Shown: in pieces, positions 46,738 through 54,825 of the stretch
Layout: each line of letters starts with the position of its first letter
Position numbering within the stretch: the first letter of the stretch is position 1
Assembly (NCBI GenBank): GCA_046732875.1
Contig: JBKPOB010000022.1
Coordinates: 1-64,000, forward strand
DNA from: Udaeobacter sp046732875
GTDB lineage: Bacteria > Verrucomicrobiota > Verrucomicrobiia > Chthoniobacterales > UBA10450
Direction of reading: 5' to 3'
DNA: 64,000 bases
The notes under the pieces: generated by a model
Database searches by the model: none
The model's input: the letters and a program-made list of their open reading frames with translations, nothing else
What the model was told of the DNA's origin: nothing
Translations under genes and position numbers: made by a program

Positions 46738-49242
46738 TTACTCGGTGCGTAGTGCCTGAATCGGATCGACACGCGTGGCCCGGCGCGCCGGAGCGAAGCA
46801 GGAGGCGGCCGTGACCAATGTCAGCACTCCTGCAACTGCGACATAAACGGATGGATCAAGTGCGTTGACCTTAAAAAGAAGATTCCGCAACGCCCCAGCG
46901 ACGAATATTCCCAGCAGCAACGCCGCGGCACCGGCGCCGAGTGCAAGACCAATGAGCAATTGCCATGCGCCCTGGGTCATGACCATTTGGAAAATTCGGC
47001 GCGCGTCGGCGCCTAACGCCATGCGAATGCCGAATTCCTGCATCCGTTGATTCACAGAAAAACTCATCACGCCGTAAAGTCCGACCGCCGAGAGAATGAA
47101 TGCGACCCCGCCGAAAATGCCGAACAACGCTGCAACGATGCGGTTGCCTCCCAGAATTTCATCGTGAAGGCGCGCGGGAGTTCCGGGAAAATAAATCGGC
47201 AGATTCCCATCGAGCTCCGCGACGGCTTTGCTTAACACCGGACCAAGCGTATCAGCGCGCTGGCCGGGCTGAGGACGAACAATGATTGAACAGAATTGCG
47301 TGACCGGCTCAGCCCCTAGCAACGGGAGGTACAAACCTGCCGTGTCTATCTGCTGATTGAATGGACCTTGCATGAGTGTGTCCGGCACGATTCCGACGAT
47401 GGTGCGCCACTGTTGCGGCTGGCCAGGATTGAAAATGCGAACCTGATGGCCAATTGCGCTCTGGTTTCCCCAGTATTTTCGGGCGAAGCTGGAATTGACG
47501 ATCGCCACCGGTTGTTTGGCGTCGGCGTCATCTATCGTGAAGTCTCTGCCTTCCAAAATTTTCAATCCGAGCGCGGAAAAATAATTGTCCGACACCGACT
47601 CGAAGTTTGCCGTAGGCCGGTCCCGATCCGTCACATAGCTTTGTCCGTCCACTTCATATTGACCGAATCCGTCAAAGGTCATCCGAAACCGGCTGGTTAA
47701 AGCGACGGAATCGAACTGCGGGTTGGCACGTAGCACACGAGCTGCGCGGCGGAAGAACTCGCGGCGCGAGTCTTGTGTCGGATACGCGCCTTCCATTAAA
47801 CCAATGCGCGCGGTGTAAATAGCAGCCTCATCGTAACCGTAATTGAGCGATATCTGGTTCCGAATCGATTTGATTTGCAATGTAGCGGCAATCAACAGCG
47901 CTGCGGTCAACGCGATCTGTCCGACAACCAGAATGCGGGTGATCGTGTTTACAAGACGGCCACTATTCCCCCGCGCGCTTTCCTTCATTAGCGCTGCAGT
48001 GTTTGCGCGAGCGCTCAACAATGCCGGGACAAAACCGGAAACCATCGTGGCTACCAAAGTAATGGCGACGGTAAATACCAGAACCGGGGCGTCGATCTTA
48101 AACTGGATCCAATATGGCAGCGGAAACGGCAGGGCGTTGTTCGCCCGAATCAACCAATCCACTCCCCATCGCGCAATCAGGATGCCGACGACTGCGCCCA
48201 AAACAGCTACGACAAAACTTTCAGTTAACATTTGCCGCACAATTCGCCAACGCGTGGCGCCGAGCGCGCCGCGAATTGCTATCTCTTTTGTACGCAGGGC
48301 GGCCCGACCAAATTGCATATTCATCACGTTCACGCAGGCAATGAGCAAGATGAAGATGACCGCGGCCAGCATCCCCCAAACTTGTTGCCGGAACTGCACA
48401 CCCGTGAGGGCGTGGACAAGCGGCCTGACGCTGGCGGAGGTCAGGTTTTGGTTTGTTTTCGGATTTTCCTCGGCGAGGCGGCGAGCCAGCCCGATAAACT
48501 CCGCGTTCGCCTGATCGAGAGTCACGCCGGGTTTGAGCCGGCCCATGATCGCGGGTGCCTGATTATTGCCGCCCAGCAGCAACTCCCCACGCGGTTTCAA
48601 TGGATACTCATTATAATATGGCACCCAGATTTCCTCGGCGACTGGGAATTTGAAATTGGGCGGCATCACGCCAATGATCGTGGCGGCTTTGCCATTGATT
48701 CGCACGGCCTGGCCAACGACGTTGCGATCGCCGTTAAAGTCGCGCTGCCAAATCTCGTGGCTTAAAAGAGCGACCTTTTCAGCACCGGGCTTGTCGTCGT
48801 CGGCAGTGAAATCACGGCCCATGATCGGCGACACACCGAGGATCTTGAAGAAATCTTCTGTGACGTAACAACCAGTGTAACGTTGCGGATTGTTTTTGTA
48901 GGTTAAGTTGATGGTCGAGAAATTGAGATAAGCCGCCATCTGGGCGAATGAGCGCCGTGCATTGCGCAAATCTTCGTAATCCTGCGCCGCCGGAGTAATG
49001 CCGAAGCCGAAATTATTACTTTGATCGCTCGCTTTTGGATCGATCAACCCGACGCTCATCAATTGCTCTGGATGCGGAAATGAAAACCCCCGCAGGGCAA
49101 CCGCGTTGACTACCGTAAATTGCGTCGTAGCGCCGCCAATGCCGAGCCCGAGAACGAGCACGGCCAGAAAACAAAACGATTTCTCCTTGAACAAGACACG
49201 AAGCCCAACGCGCACATCCTGAAGGAACGATTCTAAAAACAT
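46738..49242 (-). CDS. ADOP/MacB-type ABC permease (copy 10, divergent)
   Basis: The 834-residue permease is the longest and most divergent member. Its first helix is LVLGLGIGGATTQFTVVNAV, the central block is VNVMNMQFGRAALRTKEIAI, and the late block is VGLYGVMSFSVNQRMQEFGI. It ends DPIQALRTE. It starts MFLESFLQDVRVGLRVLFKE. It interrupts the otherwise similar subfamily (copies 7-9 and 11), which suggests that duplications happened around it or that it was inserted. The 141-nt gap upstream to copy 11 is the largest within the permease run; no clear promoter or repeat was seen there. Confidence 0.9.
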   Translation of the reverse strand: MFLESFLQDVRVGLRVLFKEKSFCFLAVLVLGLGIGGATTQFTVVNAVALRGFSFPHPEQLMSVGLIDPKASDQSNNFGFGITPAAQDYEDLRNARRSFAQMAAYLNFSTINLTYKNNPQRYTGCYVTEDFFKILGVSPIMGRDFTADDDKPGAEKVALLSHEIWQRDFNGDRNVVGQAVRINGKAATIIGVMPPNFKFPVAEEIWVPYYNEYPLKPRGELLLGGNNQAPAIMGRLKPGVTLDQANAEFIGLARRLAEENPKTNQNLTSASVRPLVHALTGVQFRQQVWGMLAAVIFILLIACVNVMNMQFGRAALRTKEIAIRGALGATRWRIVRQMLTESFVVAVLGAVVGILIARWGVDWLIRANNALPFPLPYWIQFKIDAPVLVFTVAITLVATMVSGFVPALLSARANTAALMKESARGNSGRLVNTITRILVVGQIALTAALLIAATLQIKSIRNQISLNYGYDEAAIYTARIGLMEGAYPTQDSRREFFRRAARVLRANPQFDSVALTSRFRMTFDGFGQYEVDGQSYVTDRDRPTANFESVSDNYFSALGLKILEGRDFTIDDADAKQPVAIVNSSFARKYWGNQSAIGHQVRIFNPGQPQQWRTIVGIVPDTLMQGPFNQQIDTAGLYLPLLGAEPVTQFCSIIVRPQPGQRADTLGPVLSKAVAELDGNLPIYFPGTPARLHDEILGGNRIVAALFGIFGGVAFILSAVGLYGVMSFSVNQRMQEFGIRMALGADARRIFQMVMTQGAWQLLIGLALGAGAAALLLGIFVAGALRNLLFKVNALDPSVYVAVAGVLTLVTAASCFAPARRATRVDPIQALRTE

Positions 49243-49383
49243 AGCGATTTACTAGTTGGGGTTATTTTGCTGTCGACCATCCATCACGAAAGCGGACGAA
49301 CCGGTTCTTTTCGGGCGCGTCAGTTGTAACAGGTCGCGAAAAACGAAGCTTAAATCGGTTCATAGGATCAGGTAGAAACTGGG

Positions 49384-51804
49384 TCACTCGGTGCGCAGTG
49401 CTTGAATCGGATCGATACGCGTGGCCCGGCGCGCCGGAAGCAAACACGCCAAAAGGGCGGCCACGGCCAACACCATTGCGGCGGCGCTGAGCAAAAGTGG
49501 ATCGTGTGGCGAAATCTGATAGAGCTGTGCCGCGAGTAGTCGCCCCACGGCAAATGTTCCTGCTAAACCAATAATCAATCCGAGAATGACGGGATGCATT
49601 CCCTGCCGAACAACCAAACGAAGCACATCGATTGCCTGCGCGCCAAGGGCCATGCGCACTCCAATCTCGCTGGTACGCTGCTCGACGGTGTAAGCGACAG
49701 CGCCATAAATTCCAACTACTGCAAGAAGCAAGGCGATACCGGCGAAAACGCCGAGTAACATCATCGTCAAACGCCGGTCGCCAAGTGATTCACTAACGAT
49801 GGCTTCGAGCGTATTCGGTTGGATGATTGGCAAGCCATCGTCGATTTTCTTCAAACCAAGTCGCACAATTCCGGTCGTTGCTTCGGGCTTGGTCGTGCTC
49901 CGTACCAGGACATTCAAAAACGGACTGCTGCGTTGCGCCCACGGTCGGTAAAATTCGACATCGTTCGGTTTGGCCAGGTCTGCAGATCGCACGTCCCCGA
50001 CTACGCCAACAACTTCAGCCGGCGCGCCGGTGCCGTTGTCTGTGCCAAAAAGAATGCGATGTCCCAATGGATCCTCGTTAGGGAAAAGCTTTTTCGCAGT
50101 CGCCTTGCTCAAAATTACGACTAATGGCTGATCGACGCCATCGTGCTCGCTAAAGTCTCGTCCGGAAAGAAGCGGGACGCTGAGCGTGCGGAAATAATCA
50201 GGCGAAACACTGCGAGTGAGCCCGAGCGGTCGCTGGGTAAGCGGGATCGGGTTTCCATCAGCGCGCGCATAAGGCGCTCTTGATATGTCTCCAGACAACG
50301 GCACCGCGCCGGTAACGGATACGACTTCCACGCCAGGCTCGTTTTTTAATTCCGAGGTCAGGCGTTGGACAAAACGAGCTTGTGAAGCAGGATCGGGATA
50401 TCGAGCTGGCGGCAGCGCAAGGCCACCCGCCCAGATGCGTTCCGACCGAAATCCGGATTCCTGCCGGCTAAGCCGAACGAAACTTGAGATCAGCATCGCC
50501 GCGCTCGCCACTAATGCCACCGAAAGTCCGACCTGCGCTGCGACCAAACCGCGACGGAGACGATGTTGCCGATGACTGCCGGTCGTTCCACCGCCCCCTT
50601 CCTTGAGTCCTTCGACGAGATCGGCGCGCGAACTTTGCCAGGCCGGGTAGAGACCCATGAGCAGACCTGTAATGAGCGATAACACCAGCGCGAAAGCGAG
50701 CACCGGCAGATGTAATGATACGCCGCTTTCCAGCGGAACGTTTTGTCCGGCCATGTGCGGAACAACCGAAACTGTCCAAAGCGCCAGGAACAATCCGGCT
50801 GCGCCAGCAATAACGCTGACCAAAGTGCTCTCGAGCACGAACAACCGGACAATGCTACTGCGCCGGCCTCCCAGGGCCATCCGCAAGGCAATCTCGCGCC
50901 GGCGTCCGGTAAAACGCACCAGCAATAAGTTTGCGACATTGCTGCACGCAATGAGTAAGACGGCGCTCACTGCAGCCAGAAGAGTCATGAACGCGGGACG
51001 CAAATCTCCCGTCACGTCTTGTGCGATCGGCACCAACACTGACGCCCAGCTGTTGTCGGGATTTTCTGGTCGCGCCTCACGATAGCCTTGCTCGAGTGCG
51101 GGCATTGTCGCCTGCGCCTGTTGAATGGTTTCGCCCGGCTTCAATCGCGCGAGAACCCGCATGAAACTGACGCCCCTCGCCACTCGATCCTTACTGATGT
51201 CAGCAGGTTCGAAGACTTTGTTGGCGAAGATTTCAGTGTCTCGGCCGAACCATGAAATCGGCAGAGCAGGCAGTACACCTATGATTGTATTGGGCACACC
51301 GTTCAGTGTGATGCTGCGACCCAGCACATTCGGATCGGAACTCAGGCGCTTGCGCCAGAAGTTTTCCGTTACCATCACAACATCCCCTTTCGATTCTTCC
51401 TCTGACAGAAAACTACGGCCGAGGATCGGATGAACGCCCAGCAGATCGAAATAATTAGCCGTCACATTGCGGCCGAACAATTGGACGGGCTCGCCTATTT
51501 CAGTCAGGATAAAACCGTTGCCGCGATCCGCTGCGATGCTGGAAAAAGCGGTCTGGCCGTCGCGATAATGCCAAAACTTCGGGACGGAAAAGGGCAGCTC
51601 CTTGAGGTCGCGATCTTTCGCTTCACCATAGATCCGAACCACGCCTTCAGGCTGGTGAAAAGGCAGGCGACGCAGGAAGAGATCGTGCATCAAACTAAAG
51701 ATGGCGGTGTTCATGCCGATCCCGAGCGCCAACGTGAGCACCGCGAGAAAAGTGAATCCAGGAGATTTGCGGAGTTGGCGAAGCGCAAATCTTAGATCGC
51801 TCAT
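49384..51804 (-). CDS. ADOP/MacB-type ABC permease (copy 11, promoter-proximal)
   Basis: The 806-residue permease begins MSDLRFALRQLRKSPGFTFL and has ALGIGMNTAIFSLMHDLFLR. It shares the central block SNVANLLLVRFTGRRREIAL with copies 7-9. The late block is VGIYGAVAYTVEQRTSEIGV and the end DPIQALRTE. It starts 11 nt after the first ATPase gene, so it is the permease most likely to pair with that ATPase and with the adaptor further upstream. Together these three would form a MacAB-like unit. Confidence 0.92.
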   Translation of the reverse strand: MSDLRFALRQLRKSPGFTFLAVLTLALGIGMNTAIFSLMHDLFLRRLPFHQPEGVVRIYGEAKDRDLKELPFSVPKFWHYRDGQTAFSSIAADRGNGFILTEIGEPVQLFGRNVTANYFDLLGVHPILGRSFLSEEESKGDVVMVTENFWRKRLSSDPNVLGRSITLNGVPNTIIGVLPALPISWFGRDTEIFANKVFEPADISKDRVARGVSFMRVLARLKPGETIQQAQATMPALEQGYREARPENPDNSWASVLVPIAQDVTGDLRPAFMTLLAAVSAVLLIACSNVANLLLVRFTGRRREIALRMALGGRRSSIVRLFVLESTLVSVIAGAAGLFLALWTVSVVPHMAGQNVPLESGVSLHLPVLAFALVLSLITGLLMGLYPAWQSSRADLVEGLKEGGGGTTGSHRQHRLRRGLVAAQVGLSVALVASAAMLISSFVRLSRQESGFRSERIWAGGLALPPARYPDPASQARFVQRLTSELKNEPGVEVVSVTGAVPLSGDISRAPYARADGNPIPLTQRPLGLTRSVSPDYFRTLSVPLLSGRDFSEHDGVDQPLVVILSKATAKKLFPNEDPLGHRILFGTDNGTGAPAEVVGVVGDVRSADLAKPNDVEFYRPWAQRSSPFLNVLVRSTTKPEATTGIVRLGLKKIDDGLPIIQPNTLEAIVSESLGDRRLTMMLLGVFAGIALLLAVVGIYGAVAYTVEQRTSEIGVRMALGAQAIDVLRLVVRQGMHPVILGLIIGLAGTFAVGRLLAAQLYQISPHDPLLLSAAAMVLAVAALLACLLPARRATRIDPIQALRTE

Positions 51805-51815
51805 CCCTGCCCTTT

Positions 51816-52514
51816 CTATGCGGCGATTCGGTCTTCGACGACGCGGCCGTCAAACAAATGCACGGTGCGATCGGCATGCTGAGCGAAGCGCTCGTCATGC
51901 GTGACCATGCAAATGGTAGCGCCGTTCTGGTGCAATTCCTTGAGCAACTGCATCACTGCTTCGCCGTTACGCGAATCGAGATTGCCCGTGGGTTCGTCGG
52001 CCAGCAGAATGGCTGGTCTGCCCGCCAGGGCCCGGGCGACAGCCACGCGTTGTTGTTGGCCGCCGGAGAGCTGACTTGGCAGGTGTTTTGCGCGATGCGC
52101 CATGCCCACGCGTTCCAGAGCTTGAGTTACAAATGACTTGCGCTCGCTGGCGGCCATTCCGCGATAAGTCAGCGGTAACTCGACGTTCTCAAAGACACTC
52201 AGATCGCCTATCAGATTGAAGCTTTGAAAGATGAAACCGATTTCACGATTACGAATGCGTGCGCGGTCTGCGAACGAAAGATTGGCAACCTCGTGTCCCT
52301 TTAGCGAGTAGCTGCCATCAGAAGGGGTATCGAGCAGCCCGAGAATCGACAGCAAGGTCGTCTTACCGCAACCCGATGGCCCGGCAATGGAAACATATTC
52401 ACCAGGCCGAATGTCGAGGTGAATACCGGATAACGCATGGGTTTCTACCTCGTCAGTGAGAAACACCTTTGTCACGCTGTTTAGTCGTATAAGAGGATCT
52501 GATCCGTTGTTCAT
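51816..52514 (-). CDS. ABC transporter ATP-binding protein, MacB/LolD-like (first ATPase)
   Basis: The 232-residue ATPase has Walker A GPSGCGKTT, Q-loop GFIFQSFNLI, signature LSGGQQQRVAVARAL, Walker B ILLADEPTGNL and switch histidine in MVTHDERF. This fits the group that powers MacB-like mechanotransmission without moving substrate through the membrane. The frame is open to 52694, but that extension is translated heptameric repeat and the neighbouring gene read in another frame, so ATG 52514 is used. It overlaps the stop of the four-helix-bundle gene by four bases (ATGA), giving translational coupling. Confidence 0.93.
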   Translation of the reverse strand: MNNGSDPLIRLNSVTKVFLTDEVETHALSGIHLDIRPGEYVSIAGPSGCGKTTLLSILGLLDTPSDGSYSLKGHEVANLSFADRARIRNREIGFIFQSFNLIGDLSVFENVELPLTYRGMAASERKSFVTQALERVGMAHRAKHLPSQLSGGQQQRVAVARALAGRPAILLADEPTGNLDSRNGEAVMQLLKELHQNGATICMVTHDERFAQHADRTVHLFDGRVVEDRIAA

Positions 52515-52921
52515 GATTTGATTGCTGATTTTTGATTTTTGATTGCTGATTGTTTTCTCCCGCGACTCTGCGTATTCCGCGAAGCCGAAATAGATGAGGC
52601 TGCTGCGATGGCGACTAACTCGTTCGCCTCGTTCAAAAGCGGGGTGACTTTCCTCTCGGGCAGGATTCCATCTACGATGACCAGCTCCAACCAAAGGGCA
52701 GTTTCATCTGCTTCCTCTTCGACGACACCAATCTTCGAGATGAATTCGGCACGCGATCTCGCCCGGCAGGTGCCACGATAATTTGCGGCCACGCTCGTCC
52801 CGCTTCGCACGAGTTGGCTGGCAATCGCGCGCCCCTTCGGAGTGTTTGGCAGGACATCGACGAGTCGCATCACGCGAAGCGCAAATTGTTTTGTTCGTTC
52901 TTTAAGTTCTTGTGGGTTCAT
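52511..52921 (-). CDS. Four-helix bundle protein (23S rRNA intervening-sequence protein family)
   Basis: The 136-residue protein matches the four-helix-bundle/S23 family: ELKERTKQFALRVMRLVDVL, the block GRAIASQLVRSGTSVAANYR, and RSRAEFISKIGVVEEEADET. Family members form pentameric bundles; their cellular role is unknown and most copies are not inside rRNA genes. Here the gene is inserted between the adaptor and ATPase genes, where MacA and MacB partners are normally adjacent. Its last 13 residues (QSAIKNQKSAIKS) are translated from a heptameric repeat array, and its stop overlaps the ATPase ATG. Arrays in inverted orientation flank both ends. Confidence 0.85.
   Translation of the reverse strand: MNPQELKERTKQFALRVMRLVDVLPNTPKGRAIASQLVRSGTSVAANYRGTCRARSRAEFISKIGVVEEEADETALWLELVIVDGILPERKVTPLLNEANELVAIAAASSISASRNTQSRGRKQSAIKNQKSAIKS
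52517..52551. repeat. 7-bp tandem array at four-helix-bundle 3' end (coding)
   Basis: Units read tttgatt, gctgatt, tttgatt, tttgatt, gctgatt; on the minus strand these are AATCAGC/AATCAAA units. The array lies inside the 3' coding end of the four-helix-bundle gene and just upstream of the ATPase start. Confidence 0.75.
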
Positions 52922-52929
52922 GTCGGGAT

Positions 52930-52964
52930 AATCAGCAATCGGCAATCAGAAATCACCAATCAAT
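52930..52964. repeat. 7-bp tandem array between adaptor and four-helix-bundle genes
   Basis: Units are aatcagc, aatcggc, aatcaga, aatcacc, aatcaat. It contains the adaptor stop codon at 52960-52962. It is inverted relative to the array at 52517-52551; over 32 bases the two arms match at about 27 positions. Confidence 0.75.
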
Positions 52965-54213
52965 TCAGTCGAATGCGTTCGTGTCCATCCCACGCGCTGG
53001 TATCGGAGAGAATCACCTGATCTCCCGGTTGGAGGCCGCTTAGAATCTCAATCGTGTTGACCGAGCTCTTGCCAAGTTTAACGGGTGTGCGCACAGCATC
53101 CGCGCTGCCATTGATGAGCTTGAACATTCCGACGGTATTGTTCTCCTGACCGAATGCTGGCCGACCCACATAAACGACGTCATCGAGACGCTCGAGCTCG
53201 ATTGTTCCGTCCACACTAAGATCGGGCCGCGCACCTTTTGGCAGCGGCTCATCGAATTTAACTTCGACATTAACCGTTCCCTGCTCTACTGCGGGATCAA
53301 CTCGCGTGACGTGACCATTGACGGTGCCGTTGCGGGTATCGATCACAGCGCTTTGATTAATCTGAATATCTTTCGCCTGCGTCTCGGCGATCTTGACCTG
53401 CGCTTTTAATTTCGTTGGATCGGCCACGCGCGCGAGATTGTCCCCTATCTTGAGTCTCTGGCCGATTTGCACCGGCAATTGTTGTAACACGCCGGACATT
53501 CCGGCTTTCACATGCAACGCTTCAACCTGGTCGAGCCTCAATTTCGCCAATTGTTTTGCTTGATCGACTGCGGCTTGTCTTGAGGCCAGTTGCGGCTCGA
53601 TCGAATCGCGCGCAAATGCCAGGCGCTTTTGCTCGATCTCATCGCTCTTCTGGCATTCTTCTTCCTTAATCTTCGACTTCTTGTAGTCGAGCTCGGCGAT
53701 CAACCCGTTCTTTGCCAGCTGATCGTTCGTTGCTCGTTCCATCTTCGCCTGCTCGTATGCGGCGTGCGCCGCGGTTGTTTTCGATTCCTGATCGAGTAAT
53801 TCGCGTTGCAACGTCGCGCGAACACTCGTTAGGTCCGCCTCCGCTGCGGTCGCTTTTGACTCTGCGTCATGAGCGGTTTGCTCCAATTCCGGGCTGCTTA
53901 ATTCCAAAATCACGGAATCCGGATCCACAGGTGTGCCCGGCCAGATATTTATTTTTTCTACCATCCCTTCCGTGTTTGTAGGGATCCAGCGAATATCCTC
54001 TGGCACTAGTGTGCCGAGCCCGCGTACCTGTCGCACCATTGGCCCGCGTTTAACGGTGTCGATCCAGACTGTAGAGCGATCGATGCTCGGGACTGCTGGT
54101 TTTAACCGCGAGATTGCGATGGTCGCGAGAATCAACCCAAGCGCGGAGGCAGCGATTATGATGATGCGGCGCTTGCGCTTCTTCGCCGCTACACCTACGC
54201 GCGGTACGTCCAT
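52960..54213 (-). CDS. HlyD/MacA-type periplasmic adaptor of the efflux cluster
   Basis: The 417-residue membrane fusion protein has a cytoplasmic basic start (MDVPRVGVAAKKRKRR), one membrane helix (IIIIAASALGLILATIAI), and the barrel-sandwich opening RGPMVRQVRGLGTLVPEDIR. A long alpha-hairpin with coiled-coil character follows (DAESKATAAEADLTSVRATL and beyond), then a beta-barrel part ending with SGLQPGDQVILSD. Such adaptors link MacB-like pumps to an outer-membrane channel. ATG 54213 is chosen because the M-D-x-P-R opening is the usual start of these proteins; a GTG at 54342 would overlap the small upstream gene. No TolC-like channel gene is in the window. Confidence 0.88.
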   Translation of the reverse strand: MDVPRVGVAAKKRKRRIIIIAASALGLILATIAISRLKPAVPSIDRSTVWIDTVKRGPMVRQVRGLGTLVPEDIRWIPTNTEGMVEKINIWPGTPVDPDSVILELSSPELEQTAHDAESKATAAEADLTSVRATLQRELLDQESKTTAAHAAYEQAKMERATNDQLAKNGLIAELDYKKSKIKEEECQKSDEIEQKRLAFARDSIEPQLASRQAAVDQAKQLAKLRLDQVEALHVKAGMSGVLQQLPVQIGQRLKIGDNLARVADPTKLKAQVKIAETQAKDIQINQSAVIDTRNGTVNGHVTRVDPAVEQGTVNVEVKFDEPLPKGARPDLSVDGTIELERLDDVVYVGRPAFGQENNTVGMFKLINGSADAVRTPVKLGKSSVNTIEILSGLQPGDQVILSDTSAWDGHERIRLN

Positions 54214-54292
54214 AGAGGAAAGATTCGACGTGAATCCGGCCGGCCGCACGATCGTTTCTTCCTTTGGTTTTTGTTGAGGAACCACGGCTGAA

Positions 54293-54571
54293 TTAAAGCT
54301 GAGCGAATGCCCGACAGAGGTCGACCATCGCAGTTGCCGCACTTACCAACGGAGCGACGGCTGTGACGATGATGAGTATGAAGCAAACTGCTTCTAGGAG
54401 AAAATCGTGTCGCGCTTCATTCTGAAAATATTCACCGCTGATATTCTGAAAATGCGGCGCCTCGGTTCTGACGCATCGCGCCCGATACCCGTCAAGAGTC
54501 ATCGGACGATAATTGCAGTCAACTATCGGGAACCTGTTGCTCTTGCCAGCAATTTTTGAGATCGGCTTCAT
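54293..54571 (-). CDS. Small single-helix membrane protein, first gene of the sigma-54 efflux operon
   Basis: The 92-residue product has an N-terminal hydrophilic part (MKPISKIAGKSNRFPIVDCN), then NEARHDFLLEAV followed by one membrane helix (CFILIIVTAVAPLVSAATAM). AAGGAAAT is well placed before ATG 54571, about 21 nt after the predicted sigma-54 transcription start, so translation is plausible. No family is recognised. The LLEAV-plus-helix design resembles the other sigma-54-driven small protein at 57942-58175. It lies 79 nt upstream of the adaptor gene. A regulatory or complex-stabilising role is possible but unproven. Confidence 0.6.
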   Translation of the reverse strand: MKPISKIAGKSNRFPIVDCNYRPMTLDGYRARCVRTEAPHFQNISGEYFQNEARHDFLLEAVCFILIIVTAVAPLVSAATAMVDLCRAFAQL

Positions 54572-54602
54572 ATTTCCTTTCGGTTTGTTTGGCAGCAGTT
54601 AT

Positions 54603-54618
54603 TGCAATGTTCGTGCCA
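54603..54618 (-). promoter_or_regulatory. Sigma-54 promoter of the efflux cluster
   Basis: The minus strand reads TGGCACGAACATTGCA, an exact match to the -24/-12 consensus TGGCAC-N5-TTGCA with the required GG-N10-GC spacing. The predicted transcription start is near 54592, 21 nt before the small membrane protein ATG. A matching activator site lies 85 nt upstream. Confidence 0.88.
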
Positions 54619-54629
54619 AGTCGGAAAGA

Positions 54630-54664
54630 AAGTGATAAGTGACTGGTGATTAGTGACTAGCAAT
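54630..54664. repeat. 7-bp tandem array between sigma-54 promoter and its upstream site
   Basis: Units are aagtgat, aagtgac, tggtgat, tagtgac, tagcaat, with a 7-bp step. It occupies the region that must loop when the activator contacts sigma-54 polymerase. Confidence 0.65.
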
Positions 54665-54703
54665 TGTCGATCTGAAAATGCATGGCGTGACGCGCTTCGC
54701 TTC

Positions 54704-54731
54704 TGGGACGGCCTCGTCCCGTTTTTGGGAT
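54704..54731. promoter_or_regulatory. Predicted enhancer (activator-binding) site for the efflux sigma-54 promoter
   Basis: The site fits TGGGA-N7-GTYCCRTTTTYGGGAY and contains inverted half-sites (GGGAC, GTCCC, then GGGAT). The same pattern, in register over 28 bases, lies upstream of the second sigma-54 promoter at an equal distance. It is centred about 125 nt upstream of the predicted start, the usual range for NtrC-type activators. Confidence 0.7.
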
Positions 54732-54732
54732 T

Positions 54733-54812
54733 GGATGTCCGCCAGCTTGGCTGACTCGGCCGCCAGGCTGCCAACCTGGCAAATCGCCACGCGGGCTGGC
54801 AGCCTGACATCC
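54733..54812. repeat. Palindromic intergenic element between the enhancer and the kinase gene
   Basis: Outer arms GGATGTC (54733) and GACATCC (54806) and inner arms CAGGCTGCCA (54764) and TGGCAGCCTG (54797) are perfect inverted repeats. A further CCAGG/CCTGG hairpin lies inside. It looks like a REP- or MITE-type element downstream of the kinase gene. Confidence 0.6.
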
Positions 54813-54825
54813 GAGCCTCCAAAAG

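Noticed and set aside
49243..49383. Internal sigma-54 promoter between permeases 11 and 10
   Set aside because: The 141-nt gap holds no TGGC-N10-GC element or enhancer-like site.
29492..51804. Long plus-strand frames across permease genes
   Set aside because: They run antisense to highly conserved permease genes, lack motifs and ribosome-binding sites, and mirror the coding strand's base pattern.
52515..52694. N-terminal extension of the first ATPase by 60 codons
   Set aside because: It reads the heptameric array and the four-helix-bundle gene in another frame; the conserved ABC domain begins after ATG 52514.
31963..52964. CRISPR array from the AATCAGC repeats
   Set aside because: The unit is 7 bp without spacers and there are no cas genes; this is a short tandem repeat.
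54214..54342. GTG start giving the adaptor 43 extra residues
   Set aside because: The extra residues have no similarity to adaptor proteins and overlap the upstream small gene; the M-D-x-P-R opening fits the family.
54568..54822. 84-codon minus-strand frame upstream of the small membrane protein
   Set aside because: It spans the sigma-54 promoter, enhancer-like site and palindrome, and has no protein-like features.
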